DNA of 64,000 nucleotides from Whalleya microplaca (GCA_022497155.1 MU385729.1:186001-250000); one strand, 5' to 3'; counted from the stretch's first letter, positions 22,650 through 34,708 are shown. The notes: generated by a model not told the origin, from the sequence alone. Numbers and translations are program-made.

Positions 22650-24340
22650 CTACGCCCTCTCGCTGCCGCGGAGCCGCACGGCCTGGCCGTACTTCTGGAG
22701 CTTGGTGATCAGCTGGTCGCCCTGCTTGACGACGTCCTGGTACTGCTTGTTCTTATCGTCGGGCCGGTTCGTCTCGATCACGCCCTTGCCGGTCACGCGG
22801 TCGATGGTGCAGGGGATGCGGCCGCCGGCGATGAATTTTGCGAGGTCGCTAGATTAGATGAGATGTTAGTTTTGCTACCACGTGAATAAAGAACAAAATA
22901 AAACAGCGTAAGGTAAATTTGAATGTGAATTCAAAGAAACGTACCGGTCCAAGAAATCCACCGTGACGCCGAAGTCGTTGGCCATGCTCTCGAGCCCGAC
23001 GACGCGGTAGCTCTGCAGGAGCTGCTGGTAGGCGCGCAGGCGCATCTCGCGGATGAACCAGCTGCGGTGCTCGTGGAGGTAGCGGTCCTGGGTGAGGAAC
23101 TGCTCCTCGACGAGGGCGAGGGCCTGGAAGAACAGCTTGTAGTTGCCGTTGTACAGGCTGTTGACGAGCTGGGCGAGGGGCGAGAAGTCGACGGCCATCT
23201 CGGCCTCGGGCTGGTCGACGCCCGTGCCCAGCGTCGTCAGGTTGACGGCGGTGGTGATCTTGCTGACGGCGGCCTGCTGCGCGCTCTCGGTGCTGGTGCC
23301 GCCCGAGGTGTCCTTAGCATCCTGCATCTGGGCGTCGTCGGTGCCGGGGCCGGCGGAGATGGCGCCGGTCAGCGCGAGCAGCTTGTCGTCGCCGTCGGCG
23401 CCGAGGATGGCCTTGATCTCGGGCGCGTCGACGACCTTGCTCTTGAAGTCTACCCTCTTAAGGGACACGGAACCGGCGAGGACGGAGTACACCACGAGGT
23501 TCGAGTACGTGCACAGCTCGTAGCTCGTGAAGGTCGACAGGGAGTCGAGGAGCAGCGGCGCCGCGAGGTTGTACGACCGCACCGTCAGCAGGTGCAGGCC
23601 CTCGTACGCCTTCAGGCGGTTGCGGCGGTCCCAGTCGCCGCCGCTGTCGACGAGCGTCTTGGCCCGCGCCACGTGCTTCTTGACCAGCGCCTTGTCGCCG
23701 TAGAATAGACCCATGCGGATTATAGCCAGTACGATGTCGATCTTGGTGCCCAGGATGCCGGTCTTCTCGAAGACGTCCTCGTAGGCTGCTATCGCCTTGT
23801 CCTGTAGACTGTGTGTTAGGAAGACCTAGATAGACAATAGATAGCTAGCGCAGGGCTAGATAGGAGTCCGCAACATACCTTGTCACCGATTTTCGCAAAG
23901 AACTCAGCTCGCTTCCCCCGCGCGGCCATGATCTCCGTATCACCAGCCTGCTCGACAGCCTCGTCTTCCTCCTTCTGGAACCCCTCCAGCTCTTTGTCGT
24001 TCTCAGCCTTGAGCTTCTGGTAGACCTCCTCATCCCAAGGCAGATTCGCACCCGACGTCGTACTTTTGCTAGCAACCATGCCGGCGGCGCTCGGTTTCCG
24101 GGCCCCGGCCTTCTGAGCCGCGGCAGCAGACGTCGTTTCGCCGGACGAGTTCAGGATGCCTTCGGTGGGGTGTGCGAGGTACTTATACAAGGGCGCCATC
24201 TTGTGCTCGTGGATGGCCTCTTGTAAGCTCTTGACGGCGGCTTGTTGGGCGGGTCGGGCGGCGTAGGGGTTCGTCAGGGTGAAGACATGCTGGGCTAAGG
24301 GCAACAGAGGCCATTTCGCATACTGCGGATCGGAGCCCAT
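22650..24340 (-). CDS. rpn7: 26S proteasome regulatory subunit Rpn7
   Basis: Predicted 505 aa in three exons (24340-23879, 23801-22945, 22848-22650); introns of 77 and 96 nt keep phase, and the last junction gives LDRDLAKFIAGGRI. It is a non-ATPase subunit of the proteasome lid. The N-terminal half (KLKAENDKELEGF onward, then EKTGILGTKIDIVLAIIR and WDRRNRLKAYEGL) and the C-terminal PCI domain (SWFIREMRLRAYQQLL to the IPCTIDRVTG and ETNRPDDKN segment) match Rpn7/PSMD6. It is longer than the yeast and human proteins (about 390-430 aa) because of two low-complexity inserts: an Ala/Ser/Thr-rich one near residues 66-95 and a Gly/Asp/Thr/Ala-rich one in the middle (AGPGTDDAQMQDAKDTSGG region). It diverges from abd1. 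Confidence 0.93.
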
Positions 24341-24906
24341 GATGACGGAGGAAGGGTGTATACAAGCTGAAGAATTGCTGTCCCAGGCTGGTGTAAAGAA
24401 CGGGACCCGATGCTATTCGATACCAGGGCAGGAATGCGGTGTAAAATGGCAGAATAATGGCAGAATGGTGGAAGATGGAAGGTTGAGATTGATGGAGGAC
24501 GACGGAGCCCCAGATGCTGGAGCTGTTGTTCGCAGCTACTGCAGGCGACGACGGGCGGACGTAACTGCCTTCAAGAAACTGAAAAGGCGCTAAGCAGCAC
24601 TAAGCCAATCACAGACACCGTGTGGAGCTGCTTGAGCCTCAAGGTACGTACCCAGTCATCCCTGCTTTTCTTGTCCTCCCAATTCATCAGCTTTGACGGC
24701 TGGAGATCAACCCATTCGAAGCCGAGACCCACATTCCTTAACCTCGCGACCTCCATCCATAAAACGGTGCGTCCCTCGTTGCTTCTTTGCTCCAAATATT
24801 TCCCAGCCATTGGATCAGAAATTATACAACATATTACATCGCACTAGCCTAACGAAAATAGCCACTGTCATTTTCCAGCCCAACATCATCCTCGCTACCA
24901 CACACA
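24341..24906. other. Shared divergent promoter of rpn7 and abd1
   Basis: 566 bp separate the two start codons. I see no clear TATA box and no perfect copy of the yeast proteasome element. Confidence 0.6.
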
Positions 24907-26400
24907 ATGGCGGGTGACGCTGCCGAGGAGCAGCCCCAGCCCTTTGACGCGAAGCGACTGGAACCCGCAAAGAAGCGAAAGCACTCACGATCGCCAGCCA
25001 GGAGTAGCAGTGCCCGTCGCGAAGACAAGCCAGATCGATCTCCAGTCGATGATCTACCGCAGCCCTTCGACGCCAAGAAGCTCGAACCAGCCAAGAAGCG
25101 CCATCGCTCTACCTCGCCATCCGAGGCTCCACGGAAGCTCAAGCGCCCCGGCCGCGGCGCGCGTATCTCGCACGCCGAAGCGAGCACCATCCGCCAGCGG
25201 CAGGAGCAGCGCGACCGCGAGGCCGCCGAGGCCGCCGCGACGCAGGCCGTGCTGGAGCAGCGAGGCATTAACGACGTGGTGCGCGAACACTACAACGCCG
25301 TGCCGGAGAGGGGGAAGGAGTGGAGGAAGACGGACAGCAGGATCAAGGGGCTGCGCGTGTTCAACAACTGGGTCAAGAGCACCCTCATACAGAAGTTCTC
25401 GCCCGATGAGGACCACACGCCGGGCGCCCACGAGCGAGGCCGCGATATGGCCGGCGCTAGAGACCATGAGCTGATCGTCCTCGACATCGGGTGCGGCAAG
25501 GGCGGCGATTTGGGCAAGTGGCAGCAGGCTCCGCAAAGGGTGCAGCTCTACGTTGGCTTAGATCCCGCCGACGTCTCGATTGAACAGGCGAGGGACCGCT
25601 ACCGGAATATGAGCCACCGCGGTGGCGGGCGGGGTGGTCGAGGTGGTCGAGGCGGCTTTAGGGGAGGACGCCAACAGCACCTATTCGACGCGCGCTTCTT
25701 CATCAAGGATTGCTTCGGCGAGTCGGTCGGGGACATCGACATCATCCAACAGGTCGGCTTCGATCCCTCGCCCATGGGGAGGAGCGGCTTCGACATAGTC
25801 AGCATGATGTTCTGCATGCATTACGCCTTCGAGAACGAAGAGAAGGCCCGGACCATGCTCCAGAACGTATCCAGTGCCTTGAAGAAAGGCGGGCGTTTCT
25901 TGGGCTGCATACCGAACTCGGACGCGATAAGCCGCCAGGTCACCCAATGGAACGAGCGCATGGCAGCCAAAAAAGGCGACACGGCCGAAGAGAAGGCTTC
26001 CCCGGCCGAGGATCTCGAGGAAGGCGAGGCGGAGGAAACGGCCGAGTGGGGGAACGGGCTGTACAGGGTTAGGTTTCCGGGTAAGACACCCGAAGACGGG
26101 ATCTTTCGACCGCCATTCGGCTGGAAGTATAACTTCTTCCTGGACGAGGCCGTCGAGGAGGTCCCGGAATACGTGGTCCCCTGGGAGGCGTTCAGGGCGA
26201 TAGCAGAGGACTACAACCTCGAGCTGCAGTACCACCAGTCCTTCGGTGACATCTGGGAGTCGGAGAAGGACGATTATATACTAGGCCCCCTGAGCGAGCG
26301 CATGGGCGTCCGTGAGAGGGGCCGGGGCCCGCTTATAGTCTCCCCGAAGGAGATGGAGGTCGCCAACTTCTATGTGGCTTTTTGCTTCTATAAAGTATAG
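24907..26400 (+). CDS. abd1: mRNA cap guanine-N7 methyltransferase
   Basis: Single exon, 497 aa. It transfers a methyl group from S-adenosylmethionine to N7 of the guanosine cap in the nucleus. The cap-binding and SAM-binding core is clear: REHYNAVPERG, FNNWVKSTLI, the SAM motif VLDIGCGKGGDLGKW (residues 191-205), GLDPADVSIEQARDRY, FDIVSMMFCMHYAFE and GGRFLGCIPN. The C-terminus (KEMEVANFYVAFCFYKV) is typical. Two peculiarities: the N-terminal tail repeats the motif QPFDAK(R/K)LEPAKKR at about residues 11-24 and 52-65, and a Gly/Arg-rich RGG stretch (about 238-255) is inserted inside the methyltransferase fold after the second beta-alpha unit. The basic tail probably contributes nuclear localisation or RNA binding. 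Confidence 0.95.
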   Translation: MAGDAAEEQPQPFDAKRLEPAKKRKHSRSPARSSSARREDKPDRSPVDDLPQPFDAKKLEPAKKRHRSTSPSEAPRKLKRPGRGARISHAEASTIRQRQEQRDREAAEAAATQAVLEQRGINDVVREHYNAVPERGKEWRKTDSRIKGLRVFNNWVKSTLIQKFSPDEDHTPGAHERGRDMAGARDHELIVLDIGCGKGGDLGKWQQAPQRVQLYVGLDPADVSIEQARDRYRNMSHRGGGRGGRGGRGGFRGGRQQHLFDARFFIKDCFGESVGDIDIIQQVGFDPSPMGRSGFDIVSMMFCMHYAFENEEKARTMLQNVSSALKKGGRFLGCIPNSDAISRQVTQWNERMAAKKGDTAEEKASPAEDLEEGEAEETAEWGNGLYRVRFPGKTPEDGIFRPPFGWKYNFFLDEAVEEVPEYVVPWEAFRAIAEDYNLELQYHQSFGDIWESEKDDYILGPLSERMGVRERGRGPLIVSPKEMEVANFYVAFCFYKV

Positions 26401-26732
26401 ACTCTGCATCAGAGGCAGCTAGGGCAGCTAATAGAGCACCTCTTGTCGTGCGAATCAATGATTCATTTTTCACCATGCAGTTTTTGTCAGCCTTGTTGCT
26501 TTTTCGAAAATGAGTGACAGCAGGCACTTGGAAGGGCTACCTATTTGTGCAGGAGAGTCGCCTTCAAGGTGCCATACTCCATAGACCACCTAGGTGAATT
26601 GCAGCAAGTCATCACAACATGATTGAGCGTACATTTGCTATATAAGTATTTGCTATAACTGTCGATGTAGCATTGCATATATCCAAAGTCCGTGTGTTAC
26701 CATCTAAATGAAGTTAGTTTCATCCTCAGCCC

Positions 26733-26789
26733 GAACTTCCATCGGCAGACTTCCGTCGTCAGACTTCCGTCGGCAGACTTCCGTCGACA
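26733..26789 (+). repeat. 14-nt tandem repeat, four copies
   Basis: Consensus GACTTCCGTCGGCA repeats four times with one to three differences per copy; the first copy is one base longer. It lies about 330 bp downstream of the abd1 stop. Confidence 0.75.
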
Positions 26790-27760
26790 TGATGCAAGAA
26801 TTGCCATGTAATCTAATCCTATGGCGTTAGGAATGTGGTCTGCGGACTTGTGTGCAATTCATTGAAAGACGGGTACCTAACCTCCTATGCACCTAAAATG
26901 CCTCGGGTGACGTGTACAGGCAACACAGACGATTCTTATATGTAAGTACCTAAGTACCTAGGTAGGTCATCTGCATAGCGAAGTATGGTAAACTGTTTGC
27001 CGGCATGGAGAATGGAACGGAACGATTAGGACTAGACCAATGTCTCATGCCCAGGGAAAGGCATGGGGAAGATCAGATCAACCTTGGTGCCAAGACCTAA
27101 TGTCATATATAGGTCAAGCGGCTGCCTTAAGGCTCATGTCCATATGCCTAGGAGAGTGTAAGAAGCAGAAGCAGCAACCTGACGGAATAAAAACTTCGTG
27201 CGATATTCAACCGAACTGGGGAGCCCTAGCAAGGATACGAAAGCAAAACACCATGCCTATATCTATTCGACAAGGGCATGCTTTAAAGAGTATGCACTAG
27301 TGGGAGGGTGAGCACATCTTCTCAGCACAAGGATGTGCTTCCTACAAGTGTGTGTCGTGCCTTTTATAACATGCGCGATATCATATCTTGCAGCTCGTGG
27401 CACTGCCATGCAGATGCCACCCAATTTGTGCGATCAAATGAGAACCTACCCTTACCACCTCAATGGATAGTGAAGGCAATTTTCAAGTCATACAAACAAG
27501 CTGCAGGCGGTGAGCACTGTAAATGGGTGTCTACTGCTTCCCCCCGAGTTATATTGCTGAAATAAACCCGCGAGGCACAGGCGCCGCGTTGCTCTTATTG
27601 GTCGATTGGGTCTATTAGTGTATTTTCAGCTCTGTGGGGATTCGCAACCTATCATTGATGGCCACAAAGATATATGGCAGACAATCAAACCGTCACTTTG
27701 GTCAAATCTCGATAGCATCTCTTCTGTGCCCTAGATTACTAACCAGCAATGCAGTACCAA

Positions 27761-27767
27761 TATAAAA
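27761..27767 (+). promoter_or_regulatory. TATA-like box
   Basis: TATAAAA is followed by a strongly pyrimidine-rich stretch, the usual look of a fungal promoter and leader, about 310 bp before the ATG at 28076. Confidence 0.35.
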
Positions 27768-28075
27768 AGAGCAATTCTCTCCCTCCTCCTTACTATTTAT
27801 TTCTGATTATTCTACTCCGGTATTGCATTCCTTGCTTGTCAACTAGTTCCTAGCTTCAGAGGAAGTCCTTTAGCCTTTTGATTTTTGTACATATAATACA
27901 GTTAGCAACGTCAAACGGCACTGGTCACCCCATCTATCTATCTCCTCGTTGTTTTCATTATTCTTTATTGAAGGAATCACCGCTCACTATCTTCCCTACC
28001 ACTCTTTCTGGAGGCCAAGTTGTATACTTTTTAACAAGTTTATCGAGTTAGACAGTGCTCTATCTTCAGTATACA

Positions 28076-28654
28076 ATGGACTCGCAACAAAATTGCTTGC
28101 TTGGCCAACGAGGTGATGTTCGCACCAATCCTTACAGCCTACCTCTACCCAAGTCGCCAACCCAAGGGACATTCGTGGACTCTTACGCTCCCCATCACCA
28201 TACGCACATTGGGTTGTCCTCGCATATTCCAGACGGTACTCCTCTCTTACGTCTCCCTTGCGACACCACCTCCATGCCCCATACTGTTGGCTACATCACG
28301 CCTATGGGAAGTTCCAATTTGACGCCTGTGGAGCGCTTCTTGCAGGACAACGACGATCACTTCAGCCGTATACTCAGTGGAGTAACCCGCCCTTCTGGCA
28401 ACCCTGTCAACAGTCCCAAGCTTAACAAGCATCAGGCTACACCTAAACATACCAGAGAACAATCCAAAGGTAACGACAACAACAACGACGGCGGCGACGA
28501 CGGCGATAACGACGACGACAATAATAATAATAACGACAATATTGACAATACAGCGTTGATTAGGCCTCGTATTCAATCACATGGACATGGCTCGGTGGAA
28601 GGCCGGTTGGCTGGTATCGGTGCTCCGTTTTACTCTGGTAATGAATGTGCTTGA
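28076..28654 (+). CDS. Orphan protein with Asn/Asp-rich tract
   Basis: 192 aa from the first ATG (MDSQQNCLLGQ). It is Pro/His/Ser-rich in the first half and contains a segment that looks structured (SNLTPVERFLQDNDDHFSRIL). A long Asn/Asp/Gly tract at about 139-170 is encoded by AAC/GAC/AAT repeats. It ends APFYSGNECA. A GTAATG near 28641 could be a donor to a further exon, so the 3' end is uncertain. No signal peptide, membrane helix or known domain is seen. The TATA-like box and CT-rich leader upstream support expression. Function unknown. Confidence 0.5.
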   Translation: MDSQQNCLLGQRGDVRTNPYSLPLPKSPTQGTFVDSYAPHHHTHIGLSSHIPDGTPLLRLPCDTTSMPHTVGYITPMGSSNLTPVERFLQDNDDHFSRILSGVTRPSGNPVNSPKLNKHQATPKHTREQSKGNDNNNDGGDDGDNDDDNNNNNDNIDNTALIRPRIQSHGHGSVEGRLAGIGAPFYSGNECA

Positions 28655-31473
28655 TCAATATTTGTTCATTTCCTTCATTTCTTTCATTGGTCGATTCAAA
28701 CGATGGAGTACCTTGTTGTCACTGCTTTCATTTATGGCTGACATGTAATATGATTATGAACGACCTCTCTGAGTCTAGGTACTATACTATTGTATGGGCT
28801 GTACTTTTCCCTTTGCTGCTTTACGTCGATTTCCTATGTACCTTGTTGTCTTCATCAAATATGGTTTCGTTTCATTTGTTTCGGGATCTGTCATGGTAGG
28901 GCAGTTGTTATTTTTCCTTTATTGTATTAGAGTTTGGGATATCAATTGTCCCGGGAGCTCAGTACTTGGAGGAATTCTCCCCACTAACTGTAGGAAGATC
29001 ATTTACAAGACTACAACGTTTCGATTCCCTGGGACAAGCTCATAGTGGTTGCGGCAGTACCTTAATCTTCATGATTATTACACACAATGACTGTGAAAGG
29101 GTCTCCTACTTTAAACATGACTAGGCAGTCCCAACGTGAAGTTATACGTAACTATATCCTAATACTACCGAACTAGTTGGCTTTGTGCATAGTGCATAAC
29201 TATATGGATATAGAACAGCATGGGCCCCTATTCGGCTGGTTGCAATTGGGAGGGGGCGGTACTAACCGGAGAAGCTTTGAACAATATTCCAAGTTCAGTA
29301 CCTACCTGCTTCTCAATTCCTCTAACCACGATAGCTTGACCATAGAAAACAGAAATTTAACGCTTGAATTAAATTAGATAATTAACTAATCTCCAACATA
29401 GTATCGCTGTTTGATACTTGTTTCCCATCTGGTCGTTTAGAAAGGACATGGGTATGAGGATTACAATTGTCGGCGTATAAACATTGTCTATTGTGGATTT
29501 GACCTTGGCACAGCTATCCACCTTCTCAGTTCGGAAACAGTCTGCCTCGCTATTGGTCCGTCGCATAAGGTTGTTTTTAGGTTGAACCACAAGACACCTA
29601 GTACATGTACCCAACCGATGCTTGATTGATTGAGTCCATGAAGAAAATGATCAGAGAAGTAAAATACTTTTCTATCATCAAGTCACGATTCAATAATATG
29701 CCACGGTAATATGCAATGTGCCAATTGACAACAGATCCAGATAATAGGTATATGCACTTAGCACTGCTCGAAGTTCCAAAGTTGCGCTAGTAGAACAAAG
29801 ATTTTTGTTGAACCGAAGTCCTTGAGATTACAAGATACGTCATTAGGTCATGTAGCAAGGTTATAGACTTATCCTAAGTCCGTACAAGCCTACCTAGTAT
29901 GGCACTGATTAATTGGTCCACCCCAGATAATGATGCACTTAATGGGAATTTAGTTCCAAGGGTCTCTTAAAGATAGCTTATTTGTGTTATAAATCTAGTT
30001 AACAACCGTTTCCCTAAGACTAACCACTGAAACAACCTGCGGACTCAATACCGTAGACTCTGCATCTGGAGATCTAAACCTTCCAGATACGCATGACGCC
30101 TACACTGTGTCTTTCTAGCTCGTCATACAGAACCCTACTCGTAAAGGTTTTACATACTACGTAGTCGAAGTACCTTCATATTCAGATACATCTTCTCCCA
30201 TTATAAATTTCACCATCACCAGCATCCTTTGTCAAAACGAACCCCCATAGGCATGGCTCTACATAGTCACTGACCACTTCATCAGCAACCTCTGCCCGAT
30301 AGCTCCTTAAAAAAATACTTAAAAATGTGGCGTCTGAACCATTATCTAGAACTCAGAAAGTCGGCTGGAAAGAATCAAGTATAGTGTTACAATCTATGTG
30401 TTTCAATTCTTATGTGCCGTAACGTTTTATACACTTTTCTGGGGACTTGAAACCCCATAATCGAGGGAGGAGGTTTGACTACACGATGCAACCCGAACTA
30501 AAATATTAAACTGCTACACCGAACTACTATTAAGGGCATAAGTGGATATCCAAGCGAATTAAAAAAAAAACCGTCATAAAAACAGAATTATGTCTCTTTA
30601 TAAAGCTTCGTTAGATAGTAATCCTTATAGTTTTTCAAAGTTTCCTTAAAGGGTAGAGATATTAGTAAAAGCATAATGCTAATAATGTTATAGTTTACAG
30701 GTGATCAGATTACATGTATTTGCTCCAATATCGCCTCGTTTAGAATCAATTAATACATATGAAGTATGCAGGTTACGAGTAAGTTTATTCGGAATAAGTA
30801 ATCGAGGAGATAATCGAGGTTTTAAGCAAGGCAGATAAACTAGGGAGTCAGTTACTAGGCATCAGCTACGCATCCCTGAATAAAGCCTTGTCTTCTCACA
30901 ATAGTATAAGTATGAATAACGATGTATGTTTTTTTGATCCAAGGAAACTATGTTGCGAGTGGTCCATTCTATTCTCCTATTCTCCTCATGGTTACTCCCA
31001 AACCCAAATCCTAACTAGACATCCCTCCACTCCTCCGAAGGCCGGCTAGCTACATAGATATAGCTGCAGCAGTTACTCCTAGCTAGCATCCCGGTCTATG
31101 CCCAGATAACACAAGCACAAAAGGAACCGCCGGCTATGGACGGACGTGAATCATAAAATCGTTGATAAACCTAGCTACTCCACGGCACTCCCCCCATCCG
31201 TCCATCTAATACAACAGGCGCTGCGAATCTTCATACATCCCCTCCCATATAATGCTCTATCTAAACCACAAAAGGCGTCCCGGTCGATGTCGTATATATG
31301 CAAAGCCGCAAAACCGCAAAGCCGCAAAACCGCAAAGCCGTAGCCCCCTTTTCCAACGCGTGGGAAAGCTATAAAAAAGAAGAAACTGGTAAGGTAACCC
31401 AACCTCCCAACTGATCAGCATGTAGGCACACAAGCGTATGACTGTGAGCCACAGCGAGACCCCAATCAAAGAA
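28655..31473. other. Gene-poor AT-rich block
   Basis: About 2.8 kb of low-GC sequence with scattered short frames and homopolymer runs; no recognisable exon. An 8-nt tandem repeat at 31300-31339 lies just downstream of the Clr5-domain gene. Confidence 0.55.
31300..31339 (+). repeat. 8-nt tandem repeat, five copies
   Basis: Alternating GCAAAGCC and GCAAAACC units, five in total, in the 3' flank of the Clr5-domain gene. Confidence 0.75.
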
Positions 31474-32560
31474 TCATCCATCTAGCATCTCTTGCTTGAC
31501 ACCGCCCCGATGACCCCCCACGCCCGCGCCACCGTCCTGCATCCCCGTCACCTGCCTGGCCTCGTACTGGTACGGCAGCTCCAGCGTGCCCGTGCTGTGG
31601 TGTCGCTGCTGCGGCGATGGGCGGTTGTACTCCAGCCCGCGCTGTGCGGCGTAGGCCGCTGTCTCGTACGCGGTGGCGTTCGGCGGGTAGGACGCGGTCA
31701 ACTGCGCAGCGTAGTTGAAGTATGACGGCGGTGTTAGGTTGCCGGTGGCGGCGGTTTCGGCAGCATGGGTGCTGGTGGAGAACCCATCGGCACTTGGGTG
31801 ATGGGGGGTCACCGACACGTTCCACCCGCCGTACTGGACATCGGATTGCGGCTGCGACTGCGGCGGGGGTGGGAGGAGAACCCGGTCCTTACTGTCGTAG
31901 CTGCGGGACGGGGAAGAAGAAGACGTCAGTCGGTTATCCCCAGTCTGTGGCACTTACCGAGTAACACGCTTACTTACTTATCTGTGTAAGTCGTCAGGGG
32001 ATGCTGGCCGCCGGCGACCGAGACATATTGCTGATGTCCTATCCGCCCGGGCATGACCAGCGCGCTATCGCTGACCCGTCTCGTCTCGCTGGGCTGCTGC
32101 TGTGCCACCAACGGCGCGAGCGCGGGGTGATCGCCACCGCCGCCGCCACGGACTACCGGGTCCGGCTCCGGCTCGCTGTCGTCGTCGTTGCTGGTGGTGG
32201 GAGACGTGCGGTCCTGGCGCTTCTTGCAGTTGTACTTGCGCACGCCCCAGCGGATCAAGCGGCCTCGGTACGCGCGCGTTCTACACCGGGATTTGTCTTA
32301 GTGTACTGGTCTCTCCATTGACGTAGCTAGTCTGTCTGACCGAAATGACGGCGCGGGTGTGTATTAGACGGGGAGGAAGAGACGGAGGGACCGGGAGTCG
32401 GGGAGGCGGAGGAACGCAGGCTGGGAGGAAGAGGAGCGGGTTATTCTCACGAGGCTCTGAACCCGTACTTCTCAATCATGATCTTGCGGACGATGGAGAG
32501 CGTGTGCTCGGCGTAGAGCGCCTTGATAGTGGCCTCGTGCAAATCCCATTGTTTGGTCAT
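31474..32560 (-). CDS. Clr5-domain protein
   Basis: Predicted 279 aa in three exons: 32560-32451, 32280-31978, 31900-31474; introns 170 and 77 nt, both phase-consistent. Joining exons 1 and 2 gives a complete Clr5 domain at residues 1-57: MTKQWDLHEATIKALY, then KYGFRASTRAYRGRLIRWG and VRKYNCKKR. This domain is found at the N-terminus of fungal proteins, including the fission yeast silencing factor Clr5, and is presumed to bind DNA. The rest is disordered: acidic Ser/Asp/Glu and Gly-rich sequence (about 60-100), then Pro/Gln/Tyr/Ala-rich sequence ending KQEMLDG. No ankyrin or other C-terminal domain, often present in this family, is seen. Probably a small nuclear regulator; targets unknown. 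Confidence 0.82.
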
Positions 32561-34708
32561 CTTCTCAGCTAGCTGGCTGGCTGGAAGAAGGCAGGCAGGC
32601 GGGCAAGGGCAAGGGGTGCTTCTATTCCGGGGGAAGATGGATCGAGCGTTTTGCTTTTGCTGGGCTAACTAAGGGGGCAAGAACAGGAGTGGTAGGAAGG
32701 CCGCGCGAACGGCAAGGCCGGTCCTCATAGCTTGGATATGAGAGAAGCACAGCAGCACAGCAACGGACTAGAGCCTCGTCAGGCTCTCTTCCCTCGCAAA
32801 GGTGCGGGGGATGCTAGAAGGCTCCTTTTTGGGGGGACGATCTGGTCATGGGGGTGGTTAAGTAGACATTTTCTGCGATTGTCATCCTCGAGAAGCAGGC
32901 TGCGGGCTGTCTTCGATTCCCTCGAACTGGGGTACGTGCTTTCTTAGCTGTATTAGGCAATTGACACGCACGTCTCAGATTGACTTGTCATCTTAAGGAG
33001 CGACATATTGGGACGATGGGGAGCGGAAACACCCCGGTACGATGTTCCAGAGCCTCGCCGGAGACAGAGCCCACTATGGCCCGAAAGAACTGGCCAGCCA
33101 CGTTCCATACCATGGACCCTTTCAGATTCGGACCCCAACCCGCTGGTACTGGGGTCCTTAGAGATGAACGAAAACGTTCGTCTGGGCCGCAGCCACGTCC
33201 AGAGCCTGCTTCTCTAGCCCGGGATAGGAGATTAATCTCGGCCGGTAAGGCTGAGGGACTCGGCCGTTTGAGGGTGAGTTCGACAGGCTCAATCCATGTC
33301 TATCGTGGCATTGTCAGACTGTTTCATGAACTAGATCAACTCGCCGTTAGCCATCATTCTTGACTAGGTAGATCTAGCCGCCGTGAAACACACCTAATGC
33401 TCCTCACTGGAGGCTGACTCGCATTATGGTGCGACAGACTGCAGACGCGTGGGAGGTATCCAATTAGAGACCTATCGCTCTGCAGGTCAGCGATCCATTG
33501 GTCAGGCTCGAAGTATTCTCCTCGGAGACTTTGCGATCGAGCGATAGGCCTCCGCCGACTCACCTTGCCCTCGAATCGATACGACACTTGAAGGAGGGTT
33601 GATAAGCCTCCTCCGCCTGCGGACACTCATCGCCCACCATACTGTAACCTAACCATCTCTCTTTAGACTTGGCGTCTTCCACACCTGATGACTAAGACGC
33701 TCGAGTGTTAACTCACCGACGCATATCTCTCTACCGTAGTGCGTTATGGTTTGGTGTACCAAATTAAGAACCGGTGTAGTCGCGATGCCTCATATATTGG
33801 TTGGAATCCATCGACCTTGACGTATAGCCTTGATATTTCATGACGCGCATGCGTTGTACTGGATGGCACGATCACGTAGATTGACTTCTCGATTTGCTGA
33901 GTACCAAAAAATCGAGCGTATAGAATGAACTATTCTAAGAGAACAAGCGATTGTCGAAGACGCCATAGGTTGATAGTCCCCAAGGCCTGGCCAATTGTAT
34001 GCAATCTTCAGCCAGCACTGCCACCTCCATCATGCGGCAGAGCCTCCTCCGTCATGTAGATACACTATCCAAACGGAACTCACTGCCGACCCAAGGATCT
34101 CGACTTTGGACCCCAAATATGTGGAATAATCGGCGAATAGGGAATCAAGCATGAGAAATCCACGGCATCTCGGGAAAGCGATATTATCGTGAGTTGTACG
34201 TTAGTCGCCCGCCTTGATAGAACGATACTGAGCTACTTCAGCTTAGGATTCAGGAATGAAACATCTGCCAATCGGGATATCATGAAAAAATATTAAAATA
34301 CCACCCCACCATCATGCATGGCGCGCCTCGCCTCGCCTCGGGCTCCGGCCGCATGTCGAACCAGTCATTACCTAGGAACCTGAGGAACCCTGGGTCCCCG
34401 CTTTGGGCTGCCTTACATGACCTATATAACATGAAGTAGAAAGGGCCATGCTTCGAAAAAAATACCACCCACACCCCATACCCAAGTCAATGTAGGTTTG
34501 TTGCAGTCTTGGACCATACTATACCAATACCCCTTGCTATCACGCTTCGTGCTTGTTTGACTCTTGCTCCCGGATTACTACACTTAACTAGTGATCGATC
34601 GAACCCTCACTTTTGTCATATAGACCTGAATCGACTTGTAATTCCCTCGCCCCAATTTCCAAAAACATTACTGCTCCTTCGGGATGAGGAATTAGACATG
34701 CTGCGCCT
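32561..34708. other. Intergenic region, no supported gene
   Basis: Contains several moderate frames (up to 127 codons at 32980-33363) with no recognisable protein features or splice support. The left part is the presumed promoter of the Clr5-domain gene, the right part the 3' flank of the Slm1-like gene. Confidence 0.5.

Larger units (their letters stand above)
26401..28075. other. Intergenic region with short repeats and a TATA-like box
   Basis: This holds a 14-nt tandem repeat (26733-26789), a TACCTAGGTA-rich stretch near 26950 and a TATA-like box at 27761 followed by a pyrimidine-rich leader. No protein is recognised in the frames at 27040 and 27308. Confidence 0.55.

Noticed and set aside
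23067..23708. 213-codon plus-strand frame over rpn7
   Set aside because: Shadow of the rpn7 middle exon; Val/Gly/Leu-rich repetitive composition.
32980..33626. Overlapping frames on both strands (127 and 90 codons)
   Set aside because: Neither resembles a known protein and there is no splice or codon support.
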